The position numbers and the translations under genes were made by a program. The notes beneath the pieces are model-generated. The model made no database searches. It was not told the DNA's origin and saw only the letters and a program-made list of their open reading frames with translations. Shown piece by piece: positions 1-6,106 of a stretch of DNA of 6,211 bases. Within the stretch, counting starts at the first letter, position 1. Each line of letters opens with the position of its first letter. The stretch is from Leptospirillum sp. (GTDB lineage: Bacteria; Nitrospirota; Leptospirillia; Leptospirillales; Leptospirillaceae): assembly GCA_027343785.1 (NCBI GenBank), contig DAHWKF010000017.1, positions 1 through 6,211 of the forward strand. Direction: 5' to 3'.

Positions 1-18
1 GGTCAGCGTCCCGGGAGG

Positions 19-804
19 TCAACGAACAGTGCGGTGTCCGGAAAGCGCTGGACGGAAGAAAAGAACAGACCTCCCGATCAGATAGACGATCAGTCCGACG
101 AGAATGTCAGCCCCTCCCAGCTTCCATTCTTTCAGGTAAAAAGCGACTCCGGTATTGAAGAGAAAAACGCTGGCGTAAAGGAAAAGCGGACCCACCCGGA
201 CGGGAACGGAAAATGGTTCAGGAGCTTTTTGAAGCCGAAGAAAAATGGGGATTCTCCAGGATGCAACAATCAGGACCCCGACAACAAACCATCCGGCAAA
301 ATTCGCGAGGGGAACCCCGAAATATCCCCCCCCTCCCGGATAGTAATAGATCTGTCCCAAAAACCAGCGTCCTCCTCTGAGAGAAGCCGGATCAATGACA
401 ACGTCGATCAGGACAAATGCGGCGACGGCTTGCCCCCATAGATACAGGCGGGCAGGTGTCAGGGGACCCAGAAGACCTTCTTTCAGGGAGCATCCGTGAA
501 AAAGGGCCATTGTACCCAGACTGGCAACCATCAGGAAGGCGAATGACAGGGAGTCCATCAAAGGAAGATGGCCAATCCATATTTCTTTCATGCGGGTCGT
601 GGGCAGATAGGTATAATGGCCGAACGGAAACCATCCTCCGGGAATCGAAGAGAGGTATTCGCAACCATAGGCTATGGCGTAAGCTTCAACAAACCGGACG
701 AAGGCTCCCATCCAGCCCAGCTGGCGCCCGAGAATCCACAACCCGACCCCCCAGAACAGAAACACGTACCAACGGAAAAGTATCGTACCGACCAGAAGGT
801 GCAA
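19..804 (-). CDS. CruF-family carotenoid 1',2'-hydratase-like membrane protein (DUF422/PF04240)
   Basis: A polytopic membrane protein of 261 residues that I recognise as the CruF / carotenoid biosynthesis protein family. Characterised members hydrate the 1',2' double bond of acyclic carotenoid ends (gamma-carotene derivatives, bisanhydrobacterioruberin). Visible hallmarks are an N-terminal helix (about 3-25), a C/WEYLS-like segment (48-52) followed by FPFGHYTY (59-66), a central GHLPLMDSLSFAF segment (78-90), a DVVIDP acidic motif (134-139), and the glycine- and tyrosine-rich stretch YYYPGGGGYFGVPLANFAGWF (153-173, split here as Y153-G160 and Y161-F173). Two more helices follow near 205-222 and 232-250. 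I chose the TTG at 804 because GGAGG lies 8 nt upstream and the protein then begins just before the first helix, as in the family. A TTG at 819 would add five residues. It is the last complete gene of the cluster, 22 nt after the EamA-type gene. Its substrate here (carotenoid or another polyene) is inference; no other carotenoid gene is in the window. Confidence 0.85.
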   Translation of the reverse strand: MHLLVGTILFRWYVFLFWGVGLWILGRQLGWMGAFVRFVEAYAIAYGCEYLSSIPGGWFPFGHYTYLPTTRMKEIWIGHLPLMDSLSFAFLMVASLGTMALFHGCSLKEGLLGPLTPARLYLWGQAVAAFVLIDVVIDPASLRGGRWFLGQIYYYPGGGGYFGVPLANFAGWFVVGVLIVASWRIPIFLRLQKAPEPFSVPVRVGPLFLYASVFLFNTGVAFYLKEWKLGGADILVGLIVYLIGRSVLFFRPALSGHRTVR

Positions 805-812
805 GGCCCCAT

Positions 813-817
813 CCTCC
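813..817 (-). promoter_or_regulatory. Ribosome binding site deciding the cruF-like start
   Basis: GGAGG on the minus strand sits 8 nt before the TTG at 804-802, an ideal spacing. The other in-frame TTG at 819-817 overlaps this site and has only a G-rich stretch (830-835) about 10 nt upstream. This favours translation from 804. Confidence 0.55.
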
Positions 818-826
818 AAACCCCGT

Positions 827-1216
827 CTATCCCCCGGCCTGCGAGATCAGAACGACACCGACGGTGATCAGAAAGATACCTGCCCACCTTCCCAATGACA
901 CCGGCTCACCCAGAAAAATCCTGGCCAAAAAAGCTGTCAGGACATACCCGAATCCGGTCATGGGAACGACCAGACTGACGGGAGCCTTCTGAATGAGGGA
1001 CAGGAGCAGGACATAATAGATGGCCTGAAGAAAAACGCCCATCAAGACGCTGGGGTTCTTCAGCACCCTTTTGACACGGCCCGGACTTCGGGAATCTCCG
1101 GGGGACGACGCCTCTTTCATCCCTCGGGATAGCAGGATGAATCCGACATCCTCCAGCAAAAGGGCCACGAAAAAAACCAGAAGAAATGTCGGAGCGGAAA
1201 GCGAACCGAATTTCAG
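827..1216 (-). CDS. Small four-helix EamA/DMT-type membrane protein
   Basis: An open frame of about 129 residues with four hydrophobic helices (about 10-30, 57-75, 80-102, 107-126), the size of a half-length drug/metabolite transporter such as EmrE, ArnE or ArnF. EamA-like signatures are visible: LLSRGMK after helix 1, APVSLVVPMTGFGYVLTAFLA (about 78-98, given as two adjoining parts APVSLVVPMT and GFGYVLTAFLA), then FLGEPVSLGRWAGIFLITVGV (101-121; key residues G103-E104-P105 and R110-W111-G113). Such proteins usually work as dimers or pairs and move small or lipid-linked substrates. The start is a problem. There is no in-frame ATG, GTG or TTG just before helix 1. The best-placed codon is CTG at 1216-1214, overlapping the hpnI stop as CTGA, with GGGGA 6 nt upstream. 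Canonical alternatives are ATG 1351 (46 extra residues of unlikely composition, deep inside hpnI) and ATG 1120 (97 residues, losing helix 1). The frame and family are clear, the exact 5' end is not. A role with glycosylated hopanoids is inferred from position only. Confidence 0.75.
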   Translation of the reverse strand: MKFGSLSAPTFLLVFFVALLLEDVGFILLSRGMKEASSPGDSRSPGRVKRVLKNPSVLMGVFLQAIYYVLLLSLIQKAPVSLVVPMTGFGYVLTAFLARIFLGEPVSLGRWAGIFLITVGVVLISQAGG

Positions 1217-2460
1217 GGGGATTCCCCGCCGGAAGACATTTCGTACGAGCAGGGAGAAACATCCAGCGACAGGAGGGTCCCATCCCTCCGGATGCGATAA
1301 TGATGGCCTCTCCAGACGATCCGGGAACCGAAGCTGCCGGCATAAAGGCATAATGACAGGACTTCCCGGGCGGGGAACAGGAGGAGATCGGGGAACCCCA
1401 GGGGACGCCCCACGATACGTTCCGATATCGTCACCAGAAACCCGAAATGGAGAACATAGAGGAAAAACGCCACGAGTCCCCATTTGCCAAAACCCGACAG
1501 GACGGCCAGAAGGCCTCCGGACAGAAGAAAAACAAAAGGGCGGGTCAGGATGGAAAAGGCGTAACCGACCGGCCGGCAGTTTCTGTAGGTTCTGGCCCAC
1601 CGAAGCTCATGGCTCCACAACGCCGGCAGGGATTCCTCCCCGATATGGGCATCGACAATATAGGAAGAAAGATGAATCCGGTAACCGGCGCTGACGATTC
1701 TTTGTCCCAGATGATAATCATCCGCCAAAACCTGTGTCAGGGCAGAAAAACCCCCGGCTTTTTCCAGGGCTTCGCGACGCAGAAGCATGGTTGGACCGAA
1801 GGCAAAGTCGATAGGAAACATCCGGTAGGCCACCAGCGCCTGGGGGATCGCCTCCGTGTTCAGCATGAGGGCGGCGAGACGGGAAGACCACGCGCCGGCG
1901 GGAGTCCCTCTTTGCAGGCACGTTACCATCCCGACAGCCGGATCGCGCAAGATCGGTGCGACGATGGTTTTCATATAGGACGGAAGCACCCGGATGTCGC
2001 TGTCGTTGATGAGAACGAGATCGCCCTTTTCTCCTTCGACCGCACGGCTGACGTTGTTCATCTTCCGATTGGCGCCGGAATGCTCGAGAATCACCTTGTA
2101 GCGGACCTTCTGCGGAAACTCCTCCTGCAGTTGCGTCAAAAGCCCGACAACCGGGTCATCCCCGTCGCCCACAACAAACAAAATCTGGTAATCGGGGTAA
2201 TCCTGATGGATAAAAGAAAGAAAGTTCTCCCGGGCCCCTTCATCCAGACCTTTCACGGGCTTGACCATCAGAACAAACGGCCAGCGGGGCTCCTTTCCGG
2301 TTGACTCCTCCCTGGTGGACAGAAGCAGCTTTCGTCCACCGAGAAAAGCCATCAAATCAAAAAAAACCCCGGTGGTTCCCAGAACGACGAGAAAAACGGC
2401 CAGAATCTCTGGCAGTCGAACCGGAAAAACATCGGGGAACAGGGGATGCATGTGTGGCAT
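1213..2460 (-). CDS. hpnI: Hopanoid biosynthesis glycosyltransferase HpnI (GT2, ceramide-glucosyltransferase-like)
   Basis: A 415-residue membrane-anchored family 2 glycosyltransferase. Members named HpnI transfer N-acetylglucosamine to bacteriohopanetetrol. The N-terminus has one helix (about 16-40), then the GT-A domain: VLMVKPVKGLDEG (63-75), SFIHQDYPDYQILFVVGD (82-99), the nucleotide-sugar/metal motif NDSD (152-155), the acidic ADDYH (246-250) and HELRW (284-288), matching the D1, D2, D3 and (Q/R)XXRW pattern of ceramide glucosyltransferases with His in the first place of the last motif. Further helices lie near 302-322, 327-347 and 358-376, which would put the active site at the cytoplasmic membrane face. 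The ATG at 2460 has GGGAG only 3 nt upstream; an ATG at 2451 (residue 4) is a fair alternative with 12 nt. The gene starts 12 nt after the hpnJ stop, and its own stop overlaps the likely start of the EamA-type gene, so tight co-translation is likely. Confidence 0.92.
   Translation of the reverse strand: MPHMHPLFPDVFPVRLPEILAVFLVVLGTTGVFFDLMAFLGGRKLLLSTREESTGKEPRWPFVLMVKPVKGLDEGARENFLSFIHQDYPDYQILFVVGDGDDPVVGLLTQLQEEFPQKVRYKVILEHSGANRKMNNVSRAVEGEKGDLVLINDSDIRVLPSYMKTIVAPILRDPAVGMVTCLQRGTPAGAWSSRLAALMLNTEAIPQALVAYRMFPIDFAFGPTMLLRREALEKAGGFSALTQVLADDYHLGQRIVSAGYRIHLSSYIVDAHIGEESLPALWSHELRWARTYRNCRPVGYAFSILTRPFVFLLSGGLLAVLSGFGKWGLVAFFLYVLHFGFLVTISERIVGRPLGFPDLLLFPAREVLSLCLYAGSFGSRIVWRGHHYRIRRDGTLLSLDVSPCSYEMSSGGESP
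1214..1230 (-). promoter_or_regulatory. Overlapping stop/start with ribosome site inside a small hairpin
   Basis: The minus strand reads GGCGGGGAATCCCCCTGA, where TGA is the hpnI stop and CTG the probable start of the next gene. GGGGA would serve as the ribosome site, 6 nt from CTG. The same GGGG can pair with the following CCCC around a 3-nt loop, so the site may open only when ribosomes finishing hpnI pass through. This suggests translational coupling of the membrane protein to HpnI. The mechanism is inferred from sequence alone. Confidence 0.4.
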
Positions 2461-2472
2461 GGACTCCCGTTC

Positions 2473-3912
2473 TTACTGGCCTGCCGTAGACCTGAGCGCT
2501 TCCTTTCGGCGTGCCATAAAGCGGAAATACTCCCCTGCCTCACGGATGATCTTCTTTCTCTCCGCACCGCTCAGCAAGGCTCTCTTGAGAACGCGGGCTA
2601 TATACCGGGGACGGTAATAGAACTTCCGGTAAAATTTGGGAACAGCCATGAAGATTTCCCGCGAACCGATTTCAGGGTAGCTGATGTTGCATGTCTGTAT
2701 CCCGTCTTCGGATACCATTTCAGAATCCATCAGGTAGCCCTTTTCCTTGGCGAAATTATAGAAATGGGTTCCCGGATACGGAGAAGCCAATGAGACCTGG
2801 AGCGTCTCTATGTCCATATCGCAAGCGAACTGAATGGTTTCCTCGATCGTTTCGGGATTTTCACCGGGCAAGCCGAAAATGAATGTCCCGTGGATCTTCA
2901 TCCCGAGTTGATGGGCATTCCGGGTGAATTCGCGGGCCTGTTCGACCCGGATCCCCTTCTTCACGTTGTTCAGGATTTGCTGGTTGCCCGACTCATACCC
3001 CACGACCATAACGCGACAACCGGAGTCCTTCATCATTTTCAGTGTATCGAAATCCACGTTGGCCTTGGAGTTGCATCCCCAGGAAAGATTGAACGGCTTC
3101 AGTGCGAGGGAAAGCTCCCGGGTCCGATCCCGATACTCGGTCAGGGTATCGTCGTCAAAAAACAGTTCCTTGATCCCCGGAAATGTTTTTTTGATATAGG
3201 CGACTTCCTGGATGACATTCTCGACGCTCCGGGTCCGGTAAACGTTGCCGGAAAAGGTTTGCGGCCAAAGGCAAAAGGTACACTTGCTCCCGCAACCGCG
3301 ACCCGTATAGATCGACACATACGGGTATTTCATCCAGGGTATCTCGTAGTCCGTGATCTTCAGATCCCGATGGTACACTTCGGAAGCGAATGGGAGGACA
3401 TCCAGGTTTTCCAGGACGGGCCTGTCCGGCGTCGAGTATATCTCTCCATCCTTGCGGTAATGGATGCCCAGAACCTCGTCCCATGGCTTTTTGTTGGCGA
3501 TCTCCGGAATGGCGTAATCGAACTCCTCCCGCACGACAAAATCGATCACGGGATCCGCCTTGAGCGTCAGCTCGGGCAGAACGCTCGGATGCGGTCCGAC
3601 AAAACCCACAATAATCGAAGGATTCAGGCTCTTGAATCCCTTCGCGGTCTGGATATCGTTCTGGAGCGAAGGGGTACTGGTATACAGAATGACCATATCA
3701 AATTCTTTGGCCAGGGAAAGGGTCTTGTCTGTATCCCATCCCAGAGGGGGAGCGTCCACCACCTTGGAGTTGGGCAACATGCCCGCAGGATAGGTCAACC
3801 AGGTCGGATACCAGAAAGAACGGACCTCTCGAGTGGCTTGATAACGGGCACCCGCACCCCCATCGAAATCATCGAAAGAAGGCGGATTCAGGAACAGGGT
3901 TCTTAGAGGCAT
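2473..3912 (-). CDS. hpnJ: Hopanoid biosynthesis radical SAM protein HpnJ (B12-binding type)
   Basis: A 479-residue B12-binding-domain radical SAM protein. HpnJ is known to be needed to turn BHT-glucosamine into the BHT cyclitol ether, a ring-contracting rearrangement of the sugar. The N-terminus MPLRTLFLNPPSF, then FDGGAGARYQA (16-26), is typical of HpnJ. Residues 1-150 form the B12-binding-like Rossmann region (VGFVGPHPSVLPE at 102-114). The radical SAM core begins with the iron-sulfur motif C207-x3-C211-x2-C214 within GRGCGSKCTFCLW, followed by ELFFDDDTLT (249-258), GYESGNQQILNNVKKG (305-320) and the C-terminal barrel strand GTFIFGLPGE (342-351). The last 60 residues are basic (many R and K) and may lie against the membrane. 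I chose ATG 3912 because GGGAG stands 5 nt upstream and the family begins there; ATG 3924 would add four residues. It lies between ispH (36 nt upstream) and hpnI (12 nt downstream). Confidence 0.95.
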   Translation of the reverse strand: MPLRTLFLNPPSFDDFDGGAGARYQATREVRSFWYPTWLTYPAGMLPNSKVVDAPPLGWDTDKTLSLAKEFDMVILYTSTPSLQNDIQTAKGFKSLNPSIIVGFVGPHPSVLPELTLKADPVIDFVVREEFDYAIPEIANKKPWDEVLGIHYRKDGEIYSTPDRPVLENLDVLPFASEVYHRDLKITDYEIPWMKYPYVSIYTGRGCGSKCTFCLWPQTFSGNVYRTRSVENVIQEVAYIKKTFPGIKELFFDDDTLTEYRDRTRELSLALKPFNLSWGCNSKANVDFDTLKMMKDSGCRVMVVGYESGNQQILNNVKKGIRVEQAREFTRNAHQLGMKIHGTFIFGLPGENPETIEETIQFACDMDIETLQVSLASPYPGTHFYNFAKEKGYLMDSEMVSEDGIQTCNISYPEIGSREIFMAVPKFYRKFYYRPRYIARVLKRALLSGAERKKIIREAGEYFRFMARRKEALRSTAGQ

Positions 3913-3917
3913 GGCAA

Positions 3918-3922
3918 CTCCC
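3918..3922 (-). promoter_or_regulatory. Ribosome binding site deciding the hpnJ start
   Basis: GGGAG with a 5-nt spacer (TTGCC) before ATG 3912-3910. The upstream in-frame ATG at 3924-3922 overlaps this site and lacks a well-spaced one of its own, so translation most likely begins at 3912. Confidence 0.6.
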
Positions 3923-3948
3923 ATCGCAGATATTGGCCTTTCGAACGG

Positions 3949-4857
3949 TCAGTGGGTTTCAATAAACTCTTCTTCGGACGACTCGTTCCGGGTTACGGAC
4001 GGCTCAAATCCTTTCGAACGGGAAATATCCATCAGCTTCTCGATCACACCCTCGATCAGCCATTCGGGGGTTGAAGCCCCCGCAGTCACGCCCACACGCT
4101 CGTTGCCCTTGAACCATGTCTCGGACACCTCATCCGAACTGTCTACCAGATACGAAGCCTTGCAAAGTCCCGCCGAAACCTCCTGAAGTCTCCGGGAATT
4201 CGCGCTGCTCATCGATCCAACCGTAATCATGACATCCATGTCCCCTGCGATCGCGAGGGCGGAGGTCTGTCTTTTTTCCGTCGCGTCACAGATCGTGTTA
4301 TGGATTTCCAGCTGGGGATAACGCTCCAGAAGAAGGTCCAGGATTTCGTCAAAGTACTTGATGCTCTGCGTCGTCTGGGAGACAAGGGCGACAGGACCGT
4401 CGGTCATGGGGAGATGGGCTATCTCCTCTTTCCGGTGGAAGATGTGGATATGCTCCTTCGCCACGCCCTGAACACCCATCACCTCGTCATGGTTACGCTC
4501 TCCGAGGAGGAATATCGTATAGTTCTTCGCCGCAAGTGCTTTCACGATACGGTGAATCTTCCAGACCAGCGGACAGGTGGTATCGACAACCTCGAGGTTC
4601 CTCGCACGGGCATCCGCAATGACCTCGGGAGCCACACCATGGGCGCTGATGATCAGTGTCCCGTTATCAACCTCCTGCACTTCATCCACGGATTTGACGC
4701 CTCTTTCAGACAAATCCTTCACCACATGGGTGTTGTGGACAATTTCATGGAGGATAAAAACAGGGCCTGTGGCCTCTTCTGCCGTCTTGTGTGCCATCTT
4801 GATGGCCCGTTTGACTCCGACGCACACTCCTGCGTACTCGGGAAGAAATATATCCAT
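3949..4857 (-). CDS. ispH: 4-hydroxy-3-methylbut-2-enyl diphosphate reductase IspH (LytB)
   Basis: A 302-residue IspH, the last enzyme of the MEP pathway, which reduces HMBPP to IPP and DMAPP with a [4Fe-4S] cluster in the cytoplasm. The three cluster cysteines are present: C12 in AGVCVGVKRAI, C95 in VDTTCPLV and C190 in HNTICDAT. Substrate residues are also recognisable: H41 in HEIVHN (37-42), H73 in SAHG, E125 in HDEV (123-126), QTT (161-163) and S262 in GASTP (260-264). The usual NSSN segment is changed to SSAN (217-220), which keeps the Ser and Asn equivalent to E. coli S225 and N227 but replaces the serine between them with alanine. An acidic tail (about 285-302) extends past the core. 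Overall length is slightly under E. coli IspH (316). ATG 4857 has AGGAG 10 nt upstream. Placed between hpnA and hpnJ, it probably raises isoprenoid supply when hopanoids are made. Whether this is the only ispH in the genome cannot be told here. Confidence 0.95.
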   Translation of the reverse strand: MDIFLPEYAGVCVGVKRAIKMAHKTAEEATGPVFILHEIVHNTHVVKDLSERGVKSVDEVQEVDNGTLIISAHGVAPEVIADARARNLEVVDTTCPLVWKIHRIVKALAAKNYTIFLLGERNHDEVMGVQGVAKEHIHIFHRKEEIAHLPMTDGPVALVSQTTQSIKYFDEILDLLLERYPQLEIHNTICDATEKRQTSALAIAGDMDVMITVGSMSSANSRRLQEVSAGLCKASYLVDSSDEVSETWFKGNERVGVTAGASTPEWLIEGVIEKLMDISRSKGFEPSVTRNESSEEEFIETH

Positions 4858-4970
4858 ATGATTTCAACTCCTCTCGCTGGTTTGATGTGCCGACCCCGGG
4901 GCATGCCCATACGCTGGCCCCAATTTCTGTCGACCTTCACACTCCGGATTTGCCGGCCTTTCGCAAAAAC
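4858..4970. other. hpnA-ispH gap with palindromes and a 13-codon minus-strand ORF
   Basis: This is the only gap over 40 nt inside the cluster (113 nt). It contains two abutting palindromes, CCCCGGGG (4894-4901) and GGGCATGCCC (4899-4908), but no run of T after a strong stem, so it is not a clear terminator. On the minus strand an ATG at 4978-4976, overlapping the end of hpnA, opens a 13-residue frame, MFEFLRKAGKSGV, ending at 4937. No ribosome site supports it convincingly. The frame of hpnA also stays open after its stop to beyond the ispH start, reading a basic stretch. Neither looks like a known protein. Confidence 0.4.
4868..4872 (-). promoter_or_regulatory. Ribosome binding site of ispH
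   Basis: AGGAG on the minus strand, 10 nt before the ATG at 4857-4855. It is the only good site near the start, and the resulting N-terminus matches the family (first cluster cysteine at residue 12). Confidence 0.5.
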
Positions 4971-5969
4971 TCAAACATACCCGCCGGCAGCAAAATACGC
5001 GACCGCATCCCTGAAGGCTTCCTCTACCGGCGTCATGACCAGGCCAAGCTCCCGGACCGCCCGGTCTCCTGAATAAAACATCATCTTGTGGGCCATCCTG
5101 ACCCCATCCATCGGGACCAGAGGTTCCTTTCCCGTCAACCGGGAAACGCCCTCCGAAAGACAGGCCAGCGGAAGCAGGGCTGCCTTGGGAATCCGGACCC
5201 GGGGTGCCGGAATTCCGGTAAGCTTCTCAAGGATTCCGAAGATTTCCTCCAGAAGCAGATTCCTGTTCGCCAGAATATACTTCTGGCCGATCCGACCGGA
5301 GCGGGCAGCCAGAATATGCCCTCTCGCAACGTCCCGTACATGGATGACGTTGAGCCCCGTATGAACGAAGGCTTTCATCCGGCCTTTCATATAGTCCAGA
5401 ACAATCCTGCCCGTCGGGGTCGGCTTGATATCTCCAGCCCCTATGGGAGCACTGGGGTTGACCACAACCACGGGAAGCCTGTCCGAATACTCAAGCACAA
5501 CTTTCTCGGACAGATACTTAGACAGTTTATATTCTCCGATCAGGGTTTGCGTGTCAACTGGCATCTCTTCCGTGATCGGTACCGCGTCCTTCCTCGCACC
5601 CAGCGCGGCAACACTGCTGCAGTAGACGATTTTTTCGAGGCGGGCGGACAGGCAGGCCTCCATCAGGGAGCGCGTCCCCTCGACGTTCGTCCGAATCATT
5701 TCACCTTTCACCGGAGACCATATCCGGTAATCCGCCGCCACATGGAACAGGTGGGACGTCCCCGACAGAGCCCGTTCAAGGGATGGCGGATCACGGAGGT
5801 CTCCCGGAACCCATTCAACGTCCTCCGATTCAGGAAGAAGATTCCGCCGGTCACTTGAAGGCCTGACCAGACAACGGATGCGAAACCCTTCCCTCACAAG
5901 TTCCGACGCCACCCATGAGCCAACGAACCCGGTCGCTCCGGTAACCATCGCTAACGGCTTGTCTCCCAT
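4971..5969 (-). CDS. hpnA: Hopanoid-associated NAD-dependent epimerase/dehydratase HpnA
   Basis: A 332-residue extended short-chain dehydrogenase/reductase that I recognise as HpnA, the hopanoid-associated sugar epimerase. The cofactor-binding Rossmann motif is TGATGFVG (10-17). GDLRD (56-60) is the usual second-strand acidic motif. HVAADYRIWS (76-85) is characteristic of HpnA. The catalytic residues are visible as CSSVAALG (117-124) and Y147-x3-K151 in GEYKLSKYL. NPSAPIGAGDIKPTPTGRIV (171-190) forms the substrate-side loop of the family. The C-terminus EEAFRDAVAYFAAGGYV is a normal family ending, so the gene is complete. ATG 5969 has GGAGG only 3 nt upstream, a tight spacing; ATG at residue 8 has no site and would cut close to the Rossmann motif. 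It is the first gene of the minus-strand cluster, probably expressed from 5970-6106. The chemical step of HpnA in hopanoid side-chain synthesis is not firmly known to me. Confidence 0.93.
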   Translation of the reverse strand: MGDKPLAMVTGATGFVGSWVASELVREGFRIRCLVRPSSDRRNLLPESEDVEWVPGDLRDPPSLERALSGTSHLFHVAADYRIWSPVKGEMIRTNVEGTRSLMEACLSARLEKIVYCSSVAALGARKDAVPITEEMPVDTQTLIGEYKLSKYLSEKVVLEYSDRLPVVVVNPSAPIGAGDIKPTPTGRIVLDYMKGRMKAFVHTGLNVIHVRDVARGHILAARSGRIGQKYILANRNLLLEEIFGILEKLTGIPAPRVRIPKAALLPLACLSEGVSRLTGKEPLVPMDGVRMAHKMMFYSGDRAVRELGLVMTPVEEAFRDAVAYFAAGGYV

Positions 5970-5984
5970 TTTCCTCCGCCTTTT

Positions 5985-6028
5985 TCCCGGGGATCGTGCA
6001 CCAATCAGGAGAATTTCCAGCCCCGGGA
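5985..6028. repeat. 8-bp perfect inverted repeat in the hpnA leader
   Basis: TCCCGGGG (5985-5992) and CCCCGGGA (6021-6028) are exact reverse complements separated by 28 nt. Each contains the self-palindrome CCCGGG, so the two copies are also direct repeats 36 bp apart. GTGCAC (5996-6001) lies between them. The repeat falls between the predicted hpnA promoter and its ribosome site, and could be an operator or an RNA stem. No known regulator is recognised. Confidence 0.4.
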
Positions 6029-6036
6029 TTTCTCAT

Positions 6037-6064
6037 GATATAGTACAGCAAAGTTTCTGGTTAA
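6037..6064 (-). promoter_or_regulatory. Candidate sigma70-type promoter for the hpn cluster
   Basis: On the minus strand, TTAACC (6064-6059; 4 of 6 matches to TTGACA), a 16-nt spacer, and TATATC (6042-6037; 4 of 6 to TATAAT). Transcription would begin near 6030, giving a leader of about 60 nt to the hpnA ATG. It sits in the most AT-rich part of the region. The matches are modest, so this is tentative. Confidence 0.35.
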
Positions 6065-6106
6065 AGAAAAATCATACTGTCCTTTTCGGAAAGGCCGCCG
6101 ATCAAT

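Larger units (their letters stand above)
5970..6106. promoter_or_regulatory. Divergent intergenic control region between hpnA and a lipoprotein gene
   Basis: A 137-nt region with an AT-rich core (about 6029-6086) between two divergent starts. It holds a candidate minus-strand promoter (6037-6064), an inverted repeat (5985-6028), the hpnA ribosome site (GGAGG, 5977-5973 minus) and a weak plus-strand ribosome site GGAAAGG (6088-6094), 12 nt before the lipoprotein TTG. For the plus strand only a poor promoter match is seen: TTTCCA (6014-6019), 19 nt, TATAGT (6039-6044). Confidence 0.55.

Noticed and set aside
1..18. Start of another minus-strand gene overlapping the cruF-like stop (TTGA)
   Set aside because: Only 18 nt are visible and no ribosome site precedes it, so it cannot be supported.
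827..1600. Taking the EamA-type frame from its first upstream ATG
   Set aside because: The added N-terminal 128 residues are an out-of-frame, proline- and arginine-rich reading of hpnI.
1447..2304. Plus-strand open frame (285 codons) opposite hpnI
   Set aside because: Antisense shadow of hpnI, with low-complexity basic composition and no domain.
2890..3906. Long plus-strand open frame (338 codons) opposite hpnJ
   Set aside because: It mirrors hpnJ codons, has no recognisable motifs, and lies fully antisense to a well-supported gene.
4894..4908. Palindromes after hpnA as a Rho-independent terminator
   Set aside because: No T run follows on either strand, and the downstream genes look co-transcribed.
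4719..4940. Minus-strand GTG frame across the hpnA-ispH gap into ispH
   Set aside because: Only the first 28 residues lie in the gap; the rest is an out-of-frame reading of ispH, and the GTG has no ribosome site.
4300..5076. Plus-strand open frame (258 codons) opposite ispH and the end of hpnA
   Set aside because: Spans two real minus-strand genes and their gap, and has no family signature.
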